A stretch of DNA of 64,000 bases, from positions 45,076-109,075 of the forward strand of contig JAJZYT010000004.1 of the NCBI GenBank assembly GCA_021797915.1, read 5' to 3'. A model generated the notes under the pieces. That model ran no database searches, had not been told where the DNA came from, and saw only the letters and a list, made by a program, of their open reading frames with translations. Both the position numbers and the translations under genes were made by a program. The stretch is from Thermoplasmata archaeon. GTDB taxonomy: Archaea; Thermoplasmatota; Thermoplasmata; Thermoplasmatales; GCA-001856825. Shown here piece after piece: positions 1-8,384 of this stretch (position 1 is its first letter; every line of letters starts with the position of its first letter).

Positions 1-1688
1 TCAGGGGTGGAACTGTAACCGGATTAATGGTAGCTTCTCTTGCTCTCCTTGGACTAGTTCTATTTTACATGTGGTTTGGAAGTCCCATTCCTATGATAGG
101 TTACATATTCGGAGCTTCTCTCGTTAGCCTCTTTGCCAGAGTCGGTGGAGGGATTTATACGAAGGGTGCAGACGTTGGTGCAGATCTAGTTGGAAAGATT
201 GAAGCAGGAATACCAGAAGATGATCCAAGAAATCCCGCGGTAATAGCCGATAATGTGGGGGACAATGTTGGGGATTGCGCCGGAATGGGGGCAGATTTGT
301 TCGAGACTTATGTTGTTACTGCTCTATCCGCAATGCTTGTTGGATACTTCATTTACATTAACAGTCTGAGTGCAAACGTGTCACAAAGCTTAGTCATCAT
401 GCCTCTGGCGATAGGAGGAACTGGAATTTTAGCGACTATAGTTGGGTCTTTCTTCGTAAAAAAAGGTCCGAAGCAGCGAATAATGACCGCACTTTACAAG
501 GGTCTTATAGTGACGGTAGTACTATCCGCGATAGGATTCTACGCAATAGACTACTATCTTATGAATGGAAATCTTGCAATCTATTTCGATGCAATCATAG
601 GTATGATCATCATGGGGGCAATAGTCTATGTGACCGAGTATTATACTTCTGAACGGTTCTCCCCGGTTGCAAAGATTGCAAAGTCATCAGTAACCGGAAC
701 CGGAACGAACATAATCACAGGTCTATCATACGGTCTCCAGGCTGTTTTCATTCCTGCGGTTGTGATCGTCGGAGGTATCGTGGTTTCATACTATATTACA
801 TTCACGTCTTTTGGAAACAACTCTTACATGGGTCTCTATGGGATAGCAATCGCCGCCGCCAGTATGCTGTCGGCAACTGGGATGATAATATCGATCGATT
901 CGTATGGACCGATAACTGATAATGCCGGTGGAATCGCAGAAATGTCAGGTTTCGATAAGAAGACGAGAGACGAAGTGACTGATCCGCTGGATGCAGTCGG
1001 TAACACAACCAAGGCTGTTACGAAGGGCTATGCTATTGGAAGCGCTGCGCTAGCCGCACTGACACTATTTGCAGCATACCAATTTTCCATAGATAAGATT
1101 GCCACGTTCAGCACGATTCAACTCACTGACCCAATAGTAGTCGCGGGCCTTATAATTGGAGGATCGCTTCCATTCTTCTTCACATCATACCTGATGAATG
1201 CTGTAGGAAAGGCAGCCTCTGCAATTGTAGAGGAAGTCAGGGCACAATTTAAACTCAAACCCAAGATTCTAACTGGAGAAGATGAACCAGATTATGGGAA
1301 GGCAGTTGACATAGTCACGAAAGAGGCGCTCAGACAACTCCTGGTACCTGCTTTAATCGCGGTATTGACACCAATCGTAGTTGGGTTCGTTCTCGGACCA
1401 CTTGCGGTCAGCGGTTTATTGATGGGTGTGATAATTGCTGGATTCCCACTAGCGATCATGATGACCGTAGGCGGAGGTGCATGGGACAATGCAAAGAAGT
1501 ACATTGAACAGGGGAATTACGGAGGAAAGGGATCCGAAGCTCACAAAGCAGCAGTGGTTGGAGATACGGTAGGAGACGCGACAAAGGACACAGCGGGCCC
1601 CGCAATAAATCCATTAATCAAAGTGGTCAACACAATATCGATTCTTTTTGTCACCATAATAATGTATCACTACCTCATCCACATCTAA
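1..1688 (+). CDS. hppA: Membrane-bound proton-translocating pyrophosphatase (5' truncated by window edge)
   Basis: This integral membrane enzyme hydrolyses pyrophosphate and pumps protons. The reading frame is open from base 3 with no stop before the first ATG at 27, and the preceding codons encode the family's RGGTVTGL stretch, so the N-terminal part (roughly 130 residues by family length) lies outside the window. The substrate loop (GADLVGKIEAGIPEDDPRNP, then DNVGDNVGDCAG) and the C-terminal GDTVGDATKDTAGPAINPL motif are intact. The GNTTKA motif has lysine (codon 1011-1013) where potassium-dependent members have alanine, which indicates a potassium-independent H+ pump. Its stop codon interlocks with that of the convergent folP gene. 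Confidence 0.95.
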   Translation, partial: RGGTVTGLMVASLALLGLVLFYMWFGSPIPMIGYIFGASLVSLFARVGGGIYTKGADVGADLVGKIEAGIPEDDPRNPAVIADNVGDNVGDCAGMGADLFETYVVTALSAMLVGYFIYINSLSANVSQSLVIMPLAIGGTGILATIVGSFFVKKGPKQRIMTALYKGLIVTVVLSAIGFYAIDYYLMNGNLAIYFDAIIGMIIMGAIVYVTEYYTSERFSPVAKIAKSSVTGTGTNIITGLSYGLQAVFIPAVVIVGGIVVSYYITFTSFGNNSYMGLYGIAIAAASMLSATGMIISIDSYGPITDNAGGIAEMSGFDKKTRDEVTDPLDAVGNTTKAVTKGYAIGSAALAALTLFAAYQFSIDKIATFSTIQLTDPIVVAGLIIGGSLPFFFTSYLMNAVGKAASAIVEEVRAQFKLKPKILTGEDEPDYGKAVDIVTKEALRQLLVPALIAVLTPIVVGFVLGPLAVSGLLMGVIIAGFPLAIMMTVGGGAWDNAKKYIEQGNYGGKGSEAHKAAVVGDTVGDATKDTAGPAINPLIKVVNTISILFVTIIMYHYLIHI

Positions 1689-2755
1689 ACTTCTCTTAAT
1701 TTTTTAATTATTTTTACCATTTCTAAATTTTCCTTTATGTCATGAACTCTGATAATATCTGCTCCCCTCAATATCGATATAGTATTGAATATCAAGGACG
1801 AAATCCCCCTTTCTTCCACTTTCTCAGACGTCACTTGTCCGATAAAGCTTTTCCTCGAAATACCTAACAAAAGCGGATACCCAAGTCTGATGTCCCTTAG
1901 ATTGTTGATGATTGTAAGATTATCTTCCAATCTCTTCCCAAATCCTATACCGGGATCTAGAATTATGTTATCTCCGATACCCAGCTCGTTCGCCAATGAA
2001 ATTTTCCTTATAAAGAATGCAATAATCTCGTTGATAACGTTATCGTAGTGAGGAGAGTCCTGCATTGTCTTAAAGTCTCCTTTCTTATGCATCACAACCA
2101 ACGGCACTCCGTATCTATTCGCAAGTTTTCCAATTTCCAAATTTTCTAGACCTGTCACATCATTAATAATGTGAGCCCCCATCTCTAGACATTCTCTGAG
2201 AACCTCAGGCCTGAATGAATCTATTGAAACAGTAAATTTCCTATTCAAAGCCCCTTCGACTGCTCTAGAAATTCTTTCAAGTTCCTCAACTGCTGAAATC
2301 TGACTACTACCTGGTCTTGTACTCTGCCCTCCGATGTCCACCAAGTTGCCTCCTGCATTTTTTATTTCATCCAGTTTAAGTTCTATTTCATCCTCCGAAA
2401 TCCTACTTGCTGGATAGAACGAATCGGGCGTCATGTTGATTATTGCCATTACTTCAGGAAAATTAAAGGGCCAAATTTTATCTTTAATTTTCAGCGAATA
2501 CTCCTTTTCCCAGAAGTCATTTTTCAGGAGTGGGAAGAATTTTCTTGCCAAATCTTTTATGTCTTTGTATTGAAGTGGGTAGACGTGGGTTAAACCAGAG
2601 ACCAGTTCGGTCGTGTCAAGATCTAAGCTTTGGGATGATATCAAAAAAACGGGAAAGCTGTTCACCTCAGATAGTGGAATCTTGTACTCTCTAGAAATGG
2701 CTGTCGGATTAAACCTGAAGTATGTTCCTTCACTCCAAGGTTGTGAATTGCGCAT
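1685..2755 (-). CDS. folP: Dihydropteroate synthase-like protein (pterin biosynthesis)
   Basis: The C-terminal 270 or so residues form a pterin-binding TIM barrel: MAIINMTPDSF, then DIGGQSTRPGS, DSFRPEVL, IINDVTG, the VVMH segment, ILDPGIGFGK and GISRKSFIG. Bacterial homologues condense a pterin diphosphate with p-aminobenzoate; archaeal ones belong to tetrahydrofolate or methanopterin-type routes. An N-terminal extension of about 115 residues resembles nothing I recognise. I prefer the ATG at 2755, which overlaps the DUF424 gene by 26 bases; ATGs at 2782 and 2848 are also in frame. It is probably co-transcribed with DUF424. Confidence 0.85.
   Translation of the reverse strand: MRNSQPWSEGTYFRFNPTAISREYKIPLSEVNSFPVFLISSQSLDLDTTELVSGLTHVYPLQYKDIKDLARKFFPLLKNDFWEKEYSLKIKDKIWPFNFPEVMAIINMTPDSFYPASRISEDEIELKLDEIKNAGGNLVDIGGQSTRPGSSQISAVEELERISRAVEGALNRKFTVSIDSFRPEVLRECLEMGAHIINDVTGLENLEIGKLANRYGVPLVVMHKKGDFKTMQDSPHYDNVINEIIAFFIRKISLANELGIGDNIILDPGIGFGKRLEDNLTIINNLRDIRLGYPLLLGISRKSFIGQVTSEKVEERGISSLIFNTISILRGADIIRVHDIKENLEMVKIIKKLREV
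1700..1715 (+). terminator. T-rich terminator after hppA
   Basis: Two oligo-T tracts (six T from 1700, five T from 1711) lie just after the hppA stop. They sit inside the 3' end of the convergent folP gene, so termination would occur within antisense coding sequence. Archaeal termination commonly uses such U-runs; this is inference from base composition. Confidence 0.35.
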
Positions 2756-3032
2756 GAGGGACTCCCTGAATGTATACGACATTCTCTGTTGATATAAATC
2801 CCGACTCGATTGCAATACCGACTGACCGGTCCCCGACCAGATTGGCAATAGAGCAGATTTGCAAAAGATCTTTCAGTGCAACATCGTCGACAAGCGTTTC
2901 CTTATAGAATTTCTCGGAAACACTGAGCTTGTATTTACCTTCTTTAAGTATCTTCCCTAAGAGCTCCTCGTCTGCAGCGGCAAGGAGTGTATCAGCAGGT
3001 GTTCTGAATACTCGAGTCCAGATCAAATTCAT
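2730..3032 (-). CDS. DUF424 family protein
   Basis: A 100-residue protein that matches the small archaeal DUF424 family in length and layout: an N-terminal LLAAADEELLGK segment, a central FYKETLVDD segment and a DRSVGIAIESGFI stretch. The family's function is unknown. The 3' end overlaps the start of folP, so the two are likely translated from one message. The start ATG at 3032 is the only good candidate. Confidence 0.75.
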   Translation of the reverse strand: MNLIWTRVFRTPADTLLAAADEELLGKILKEGKYKLSVSEKFYKETLVDDVALKDLLQICSIANLVGDRSVGIAIESGFISTENVVYIQGVPHAQFTTLE

Positions 3033-3104
3033 CTTCCTTCTCAGTTAGTTTGGTAAAAGAAATCGTAACAGAATATATCAAGTATTAGTAAGACTGCTAA
3101 TTTC

Positions 3105-5210
3105 TCACTTCTCCAGTGCGCGATAGAAACCGGTCACTACTTCGATAACTTCTCCCTTGTCATTCAGAATCTTCAATTCCCTATCAACTTGCCTCTCCTC
3201 AATACCATGCTTCTTGGCTTCCTCTCGAATTTCGCGAAGAGATGCTCGTCTCCCAGTACTTGCATCCTGTAATTGCTTAATGATTTCCAAAATAGAGAAA
3301 GCCCCCTTGCGATCTTTTGAACTATACCCTGACATTATGACGTCTATATCCTGGATCCCATTTATCACAGTTGCTTGATTCAAGAACGCTTCCATCAATC
3401 TAGTAGCCCTCTCAACGTCGACCACTTCTACTCTATCAGAAAGTCTTACCCGCGCGGAAGCTTCAGAAAGTCTTATCAATGCTTCTAGCTGTCTCGGTGT
3501 AATTGTAACTGAACCCAGCTTTACACTAGTTGCCCTTTTCTCAACGTAGAACTTCTTTATTTTCTCCTCAGCCTTCGGGGACATAATCGGAAACGAATTC
3601 TTCCTCGCGTAAACAATGTACTTCTTAAGGAAATCCCGTTCAAAAGTTGGAAATATCTGCACCTTTTCAACACTTCTTCCGCTAGCAATTGTTTCACCAG
3701 ACTTATGAACTTTCAAAATGTAATCAGCCATTTCATTGTCCATCTTCCCTGGTCTGTCGACGATCATAAAAATAAGATCAAATCTAGACAGTAGTGTGAT
3801 TGGTAAATCTGTCTGACTCGTAAAAGGCTCGTCTTCCTCAAATCTTCCGTATTTAGGGTTTGCTGCTGCCAAGACGGCACATCTCGACATTAAAGTGGCA
3901 TTTATACCAGCTTTGGAGATAGAGATGGACTGCTGTTCCATTGCTTGATGCATTGCACCACTATCCTCCCTGTTCATCTTATCAAGCTCGTCGATTGCAG
4001 CTAATCCTCCATCTGCGAGTACTAAGGTCCCTGCCTCCAGAGTCCACCTTCCTTCTGATAGCTCGTCCTTGACTGCTGCAGCAGTAAGCCCTGCAGCTGA
4101 GCTTCCTTTACCCGAAGTGTAGACAGCCTTGGGGGCAATATTCGCAACATAAGTAAGAATCTGTGACTTCGCAACTCCAGGATCGCCTAGGAGAAGTACA
4201 TGCGCGTCACCTCTGATGTAAGTTCCGTCTGGGAACGCCTTCCTTTCTCCGCCAAAAAGTTGAAGGATTATAGCTTCCTTGACCATCTCATTTCCAAACA
4301 CCGCAGGAGCCACGCTTCCAACCAATTTTGAATAGACCTCTGGGTCACTTGCCGCTCTTTTTATCGCCGCGATGTCTTTGTCCTCAAGCGCAACTTCTTC
4401 ATATTCCGAAGATTCCCTCTCTATGAACATTGCTTCCAAGAATACATCGAATTGCCTCGATGCGCTCTGAACATTTTGCACCTTCTGCTTTCCCTTGAGA
4501 ATTCCATTGATGGAAACTCGGTCACCAGGGTTGTTCTTTCCGCATAGCTCTTCTTCTAGATGAACGACGAGTTTGGCTGGTTGTGCCGCTCCCTTGAGAA
4601 ATTCTGGTTTTTCTTCGATAGTGATTAACTGAGTATCATAATAGAGAGATTTTTCCGCAATGAATCTAAATTTTGTTTCTTCCTTTGTCTTACCGCAGTG
4701 GTCGCATCTTGGAGGATCAAGAATTCTGCTTCCAGATTGTGGATAAAGGTGAATCTCTCTGCAATAGGCGCACTGAAATGCTGCACTCACAACTGTAGGC
4801 ACCACTTCTGATACTCGCTTCACTACTCCATCAACCTGAAGGAAGGTGTTGAGATCTTCGCTTCGGAGTTCCCTTATATCTCTCTTAATATCAGGTAATT
4901 TGGAAGAGATCGAAATCCGCACTCTATTTTTCTTTTCTGTCTTGAAATCATCAGACAGGAGCCCTTCATGAGCTCTGTTTCCCTCTTCCCAACCATATAG
5001 AACCTCTTTTAGACGAACAAGATGATCTTCAGGGTACTTCAGAAAATTCAGAGCGAAATCCGTATTGACCTTATCCATTTCTTCATAATTGATCGGCAAC
5101 ACTTTGTCCTTTGAGTCCTTTGAATTTATCCTGAACATATCTGCAGTATGAGACTCAAGGACTGTACTCCATAGCGATCTTAACTCATCGTCCCTAAACG
5201 ACTCTCTCAT
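3105..5210 (-). CDS. mcm: Replicative helicase MCM
   Basis: A 701-residue minichromosome maintenance helicase, which unwinds DNA ahead of the replisome as a hexamer. The N-terminal domain has a zinc finger with cysteine pairs near residues 147/150 and 169/172. The AAA+ core has Walker A GDPGVAKSQ (342-350), Walker B LAAIDELDKM (DE at 407-408) and the arginine finger in LLSRFDLIF (R476). A winged-helix region follows from about residue 630. Length and motifs fit a single active archaeal MCM. No Orc1/Cdc6 gene or origin-like repeat is seen nearby. Confidence 0.97.
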   Translation of the reverse strand: MRESFRDDELRSLWSTVLESHTADMFRINSKDSKDKVLPINYEEMDKVNTDFALNFLKYPEDHLVRLKEVLYGWEEGNRAHEGLLSDDFKTEKKNRVRISISSKLPDIKRDIRELRSEDLNTFLQVDGVVKRVSEVVPTVVSAAFQCAYCREIHLYPQSGSRILDPPRCDHCGKTKEETKFRFIAEKSLYYDTQLITIEEKPEFLKGAAQPAKLVVHLEEELCGKNNPGDRVSINGILKGKQKVQNVQSASRQFDVFLEAMFIERESSEYEEVALEDKDIAAIKRAASDPEVYSKLVGSVAPAVFGNEMVKEAIILQLFGGERKAFPDGTYIRGDAHVLLLGDPGVAKSQILTYVANIAPKAVYTSGKGSSAAGLTAAAVKDELSEGRWTLEAGTLVLADGGLAAIDELDKMNREDSGAMHQAMEQQSISISKAGINATLMSRCAVLAAANPKYGRFEEDEPFTSQTDLPITLLSRFDLIFMIVDRPGKMDNEMADYILKVHKSGETIASGRSVEKVQIFPTFERDFLKKYIVYARKNSFPIMSPKAEEKIKKFYVEKRATSVKLGSVTITPRQLEALIRLSEASARVRLSDRVEVVDVERATRLMEAFLNQATVINGIQDIDVIMSGYSSKDRKGAFSILEIIKQLQDASTGRRASLREIREEAKKHGIEERQVDRELKILNDKGEVIEVVTGFYRALEK

Positions 5211-5295
5211 CCCGTATTGATACGTCTTCCTTATTTTACTTTTTTTGGAATTTGGAAAGAGTTAGATGCTTTATGCCAAGAGATTAAGAAAGAAG

Positions 5296-5303
5296 AAAAA
5301 AAA
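5296..5303 (-). terminator. Oligo-T terminator after the 168-residue membrane protein
   Basis: Eight consecutive A on the + strand (T on the coding strand), immediately followed by further T/C-rich sequence, abut the stop codon of the gene at 5304-5810. This is a typical archaeal intrinsic terminator position. Confidence 0.5.
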
Positions 5304-5810
5304 TTAAAATTGATGAACTGGAGTGAATTTAGACCTAATAATAGCGCCTATGATTACAAGTATCACGCCGATGACGGCAATTGCAGCGCCTACAATGATA
5401 AGAAGTCCATACACAACCAACTGGGAAAGATTCGATCCCAGGACGGCATAGGTAATCAAAGGTGGATGCTGACCGAAAGCTACTAGGTAGTAGGTTCCAC
5501 TCAACCCATCATAAATTATGGAATTCCCGGATGGTGTAGTGGGGTGGATTGCATAGCTTCCTACGTTTGTAGAATTCACTGTGTTTAGATCTTGGGAGGG
5601 AATAAGATAAGTTGTCGTATTACCAGTAACGAATACACTACCATTTGAACTAACAGTTAATTCGTCTGAATAATAAACTCCGATTGAACCTATCTTCATG
5701 GAAGTTCCGATGGTTTCAGTCCTACCACTAGCCTCGACTGTGGCAATCCCTGCAATGACGACACCGATTACAAGTAATATGATTCCCAGGTATAGTAAAT
5801 CCTTTCTCAC
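5304..5810 (-). CDS. Small membrane protein of unknown function, two transmembrane segments
   Basis: 168 residues, family not recognised. A hydrophobic helix at residues 5-25 is followed by an exported region of about 100 residues with NxT/NxS sites (NGS, NTT, NST, NLS) and then a long hydrophobic segment (about 130-160) with a short basic tail. The layout suggests an N-anchored extracytoplasmic domain with a second membrane anchor. It starts with GTG at 5810, about 26 nt downstream of a TATA-like TTATATTTTTT (about 5826-5838), so it is probably leaderless. Confidence 0.7.
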   Translation of the reverse strand: MRKDLLYLGIILLVIGVVIAGIATVEASGRTETIGTSMKIGSIGVYYSDELTVSSNGSVFVTGNTTTYLIPSQDLNTVNSTNVGSYAIHPTTPSGNSIIYDGLSGTYYLVAFGQHPPLITYAVLGSNLSQLVVYGLLIIVGAAIAVIGVILVIIGAIIRSKFTPVHQF

Positions 5811-5911
5811 GTTTACTCAGTTCTAAAAAATATAACAATTTTTCCTTGAGTCTCGCTGACAATAGAAACAAACAAAAATTTTTAAATTTCATTGCTTTCA
5901 TTGACTGCATC

Positions 5912-5925
5912 AGCGCGTCTGCGCT
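5912..5925. other. Short GC-rich inverted repeat upstream of tRNA-Gly
   Basis: AGCGC, a 4-base loop GTCT, then GCGCT. It stands out in AT-rich intergenic sequence between the divergent membrane-protein gene and the tRNA. Its role is unknown. Confidence 0.3.
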
Positions 5926-5930
5926 TGAAA

Positions 5931-5941
5931 ACCTTTATTAC
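5931..5941 (+). promoter_or_regulatory. Box A/TATA element of tRNA-Gly
   Basis: The sequence ACCTTTATTAC lies about 30 bases upstream of the mature 5' end of the tRNA, the spacing expected for an archaeal TATA box driving a short leader. Confidence 0.55.
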
Positions 5942-5968
5942 AACGACGATAATTCACGGTCAGCCACT

Positions 5969-6041
5969 GCAGGTGTTGTGTAGCCTGGTAGCACAAAGGC
6001 CTTCCAAGCCTTTAGCCCGGGTCCAAATCCCGGCACCTGCA
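5969..6041 (+). tRNA. tRNA-Gly (anticodon UCC)
   Basis: A full cloverleaf can be folded by eye. The acceptor GCAGGTG (5969-5975) pairs with CACCTGC (6034-6040), the D stem GTGT pairs with GCAC, the anticodon stem AAGGC/GCCTT encloses loop CTTCCAA with anticodon TCC (6003-6005), and the T stem CCGGG/CCCGG encloses TCCAAAT. The discriminator base is A6041. There is no intron and the CCA end is not encoded. Confidence 0.97.
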
Positions 6042-6054
6042 CTCTGCACGGAGT

Positions 6055-6391
6055 TTAATGAAGTTGACTAAAAGTTATGGGGGTCCCATAAACCGATTTT
6101 TTAAATTTCTTTACAAGGATACTATTAAGGTATTCCTCTCGCGGCCAGTCCATATCACAACACGTAATTAGACTAGCATTCTCGTCTTCACTCATTATTA
6201 GCTGAAGAAGGTCATACTCTTTTCAAGTAGAGTCGTCAGTTGTTCAGGTCTGATAATATCAATTGAAGGGAGGACATATTCAAAAATGTTCCCAACAAAG
6301 ATATACGGGGCGGATGGCTTGAAGATTAGCAACGGTCATGTTTCTTTCCGTAGTTCACTCTTATTATCCTGCGGCAGCACTTTATTTTCAC
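6055..6391 (-). pseudogene. Frameshifted gene remnant downstream of trpB2
   Basis: Three consecutive segments read like protein in three different frames. The first runs from a GTG at 6391 that overlaps the trpB2 stop (GTGA) to a stop at 6326. The second is from about 6335 to 6198 and includes KPSAPYIFVGNIFEYVLPS and IIRPEQLTTLLEK. The third is from about 6215 to 6055 and includes MSEDENASLITCCDMDW and REEYLNSILVKKFKK. The second shift falls at a four-A run, where one extra A would restore EKEYDLLQLI. The whole would encode about 110 residues. I do not recognise the family. The coupling to trpB2 suggests a former operon partner; a sequencing error at the A-run is possible but would not explain both shifts. 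Confidence 0.55.
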
Positions 6392-7752
6392 TGCCTTTCC
6401 TCTTCTTTAACTATTGATGGATAGTTGAATTCAGTTGCTTGGTAATCTTTAAGCTTACCGGAATTGTAAAGTTCATATGCAGAAAGATCGAGAAGGCCAT
6501 GACCCGAATTGTTGAAGACGATGACTTCTTCCTTGTTTTCCTTTTTGCACCTTATGGCCTCGTCGATTACGTACCTAATTTCGTGTGCTGATTCAGGAGC
6601 AGGTATGATACCTTCCGTTCTTGCAAAAGTTGTTGCTGCATCAAAAATTGCTGTTTGAGAATAGGCATGCGATTCCATGTACCCCCTCTGAATTAGATAG
6701 GAAATGATTGGTGCCATCCCGTGATATCTTAAACCGCCTGCATGGATCGGCGGATTTCTGTATTCACTTCCAAGTGTGAGCATTTTAAGAAGAGGAGTTA
6801 AATGACCAGTGTCCCCGTAGTCGTAAGTGTATTTCCCCTTGGTTGTGTGTGGAACCGCCGATGATTCGCATGCAACGAATTTTGCATCTAACTTTCCTTT
6901 AAGCTTCTTTCCCATAAATGGCAAACAGAAACCTCCGAAGTTAGAACCACCGCCGATGTTTCCTACTAGCAGGTCAGGTGTTTCATCAACTATTTCCAGC
7001 TGTTTTTCCACTTCTTGTCCTATAACCGTTTGGTGCATGAGGACGTGATTTAAGACTGATCCCAAGGTATACCTGGTATTTTCATGGGTGACTGCATCTT
7101 CAACTGCTTCTGAAATCGCTATCCCTAAGGATCCGGGATTATTTGGGTCTTCCTGCAAGAGTTTTTTACCATAGCTAGTCTGTTCGCTTGGGGAGGAGAA
7201 ACACTTTGCTCCCCATGTTTCCATCATAACTCTTCTTCCTGGCTTTTGATCGTAGCTCGCTGAAACCATGTACACACGAGCACGGATTCCAAAATAGGCG
7301 GCAGCCATTGCCAATGCAGACCCCCACTGTCCAGCTCCAGTTTCTGTAGTCAGGTTTTCAATTCCTTGTTTCGCATTGTAGTATGCCTGTGCTAAAGCAG
7401 TGTTCGGTTTGTGACTTCCTGATGGATTGGTGCCTTCCCATTTATAATATATTCTTGCTGGTGTCTTTAGGTATTCCTCCAGTTTTTTGGCTCGATATAG
7501 TGGAGTAGGCCTAGGAAGCCACCTATACGCCTCAAGGACTTCGTCCGGAATCTTAATGTATCTTTCAAGGGATACTTCCTGCATTACGAGTTCCTTTGCA
7601 AAAACCCTCAGGAGTTTTTCAGGATTGATGGGCTGTAATGTCTCAGGATCTAGCGGAGGAGGGAGTCGCTCGGGTAGGTCCGCCTGGATGTTGTACCATC
7701 TTGTTGGGATATCGTTCTGGTCGAGGAATATTGCCCTGTCTATTAATGCCAT
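6388..7752 (-). CDS. trpB2: Tryptophan synthase beta chain-like protein, TrpB2 type
   Basis: A 454-residue PLP enzyme of fold type II. The PLP lysine lies in EGTNPSGSHKPN (K115), followed by the TETGAGQWGSA segment containing the catalytic glutamate, and the phosphate-binding GNIGGGSNFGG motif. The long N-terminal region and the RPTPLYRAKKLEEYL segment mark the TrpB2 subfamily, which differs from TrpA-partnered TrpB1. No trpA or other trp gene is adjacent, so it may make tryptophan from indole and serine on its own. The start ATG is at 7752. Confidence 0.92.
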   Translation of the reverse strand: MALIDRAIFLDQNDIPTRWYNIQADLPERLPPPLDPETLQPINPEKLLRVFAKELVMQEVSLERYIKIPDEVLEAYRWLPRPTPLYRAKKLEEYLKTPARIYYKWEGTNPSGSHKPNTALAQAYYNAKQGIENLTTETGAGQWGSALAMAAAYFGIRARVYMVSASYDQKPGRRVMMETWGAKCFSSPSEQTSYGKKLLQEDPNNPGSLGIAISEAVEDAVTHENTRYTLGSVLNHVLMHQTVIGQEVEKQLEIVDETPDLLVGNIGGGSNFGGFCLPFMGKKLKGKLDAKFVACESSAVPHTTKGKYTYDYGDTGHLTPLLKMLTLGSEYRNPPIHAGGLRYHGMAPIISYLIQRGYMESHAYSQTAIFDAATTFARTEGIIPAPESAHEIRYVIDEAIRCKKENKEEVIVFNNSGHGLLDLSAYELYNSGKLKDYQATEFNYPSIVKEEERQ

Positions 7753-7873
7753 AGATAGAGAGGCAAGACTATTACATTAATGTTGTTATTTAGACAACAA
7801 TGTCTTAATGATATCAGTATCGCTTAAGGGCCAACATAATATCAAGTTTTCAGACTGATTTGGGAAATCTCAG

Positions 7874-8017
7874 ATGTTTTTAGGTCGAAAAGCAATCAAG
7901 AAAAGTGTTTCAAATATAAGATCAATAGTTGAAGAATCAATTGAGTCGATCAAACTAATCAAGATGAACGAGGAAAGTAAGAGTGATCACTTCAAGAAGA
8001 AGATTGAGTACCTTTGA
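7874..8017 (+). CDS. Possible 47-residue protein or gene fragment
   Basis: An ATG-to-TGA frame encoding a highly charged, helix-prone sequence beginning MFLGRKAIKKSVSNIRSIVE and ending FKKKIEYL. Its start resembles the first helix of PhoU/DUF47-type proteins, but it is far too short for that family and in-frame stops follow, so a decayed N-terminal fragment is as likely as a real small protein. Confidence 0.3.
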   Translation: MFLGRKAIKKSVSNIRSIVEESIESIKLIKMNEESKSDHFKKKIEYL

Positions 8018-8293
8018 AAGGAGTAACGATCGATCCGCAAAATTTCAGGCACATTCAAAGGACTGATACTAACTCGTGCTAAATCGACCTCCGTTTAGTC
8101 CAATGTTGTCAAGTTCGGTTTCTAGCAGATTATTTATTATTAATTCCATAGAAAAGTTCTGCCTAGTTCCAAGCGACCATTTCTAGCGAAGTTCCTGGAA
8201 CGACCTATAGGAGTCCAATGTATGATTCAGAGGTCTACCAAACCATAGACAAACCAACATTAACTGAAGTCATTGAAATTTAACAAAGTTATT

Positions 8294-8330
8294 TATCTAA
8301 ATATTTTTAATCTTAACAAAATATAATATT
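8294..8330 (+). promoter_or_regulatory. AT-rich promoter region of amt
   Basis: Overlapping TATA-like stretches (TATCTAAATATTTTTAATC, then AAAATATAATATT) lie 60-90 bases before the amt start, implying a leadered transcript. The leader carries a GGTGATC ribosome site at 8374-8380. Confidence 0.4.
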
Positions 8331-8384
8331 CGCAGAACTTAATTATCTGGAAGAAATTACGTATTCGAAATTTGGTGATCTATA

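Larger units (their letters stand above)
7753..8384. other. 630-base region without a convincing intact gene
   Basis: It lies between the divergent trpB2 and amt genes. It contains the short frame at 7874-8017 (listed separately). A second coding-like frame on + ends at 8283, open from 8167 with an ATG at 8218 preceded by AGGAG, and reads SEVPGTTYRSPMYDSEVYQ. AT-rich promoter sequence follows at about 8285-8330. The impression is of eroded coding sequence rather than a structured regulatory region. Confidence 0.4.

Noticed and set aside
3105-5210. A replication origin near mcm
   Set aside because: No Orc1/Cdc6 gene, origin recognition box pairs or strand-switch pattern is visible beside it.
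5217-5486. An 89-residue + frame between mcm and the small membrane protein
   Set aside because: It lies mostly antisense to the membrane protein gene, which has a good leaderless promoter and membrane helices.
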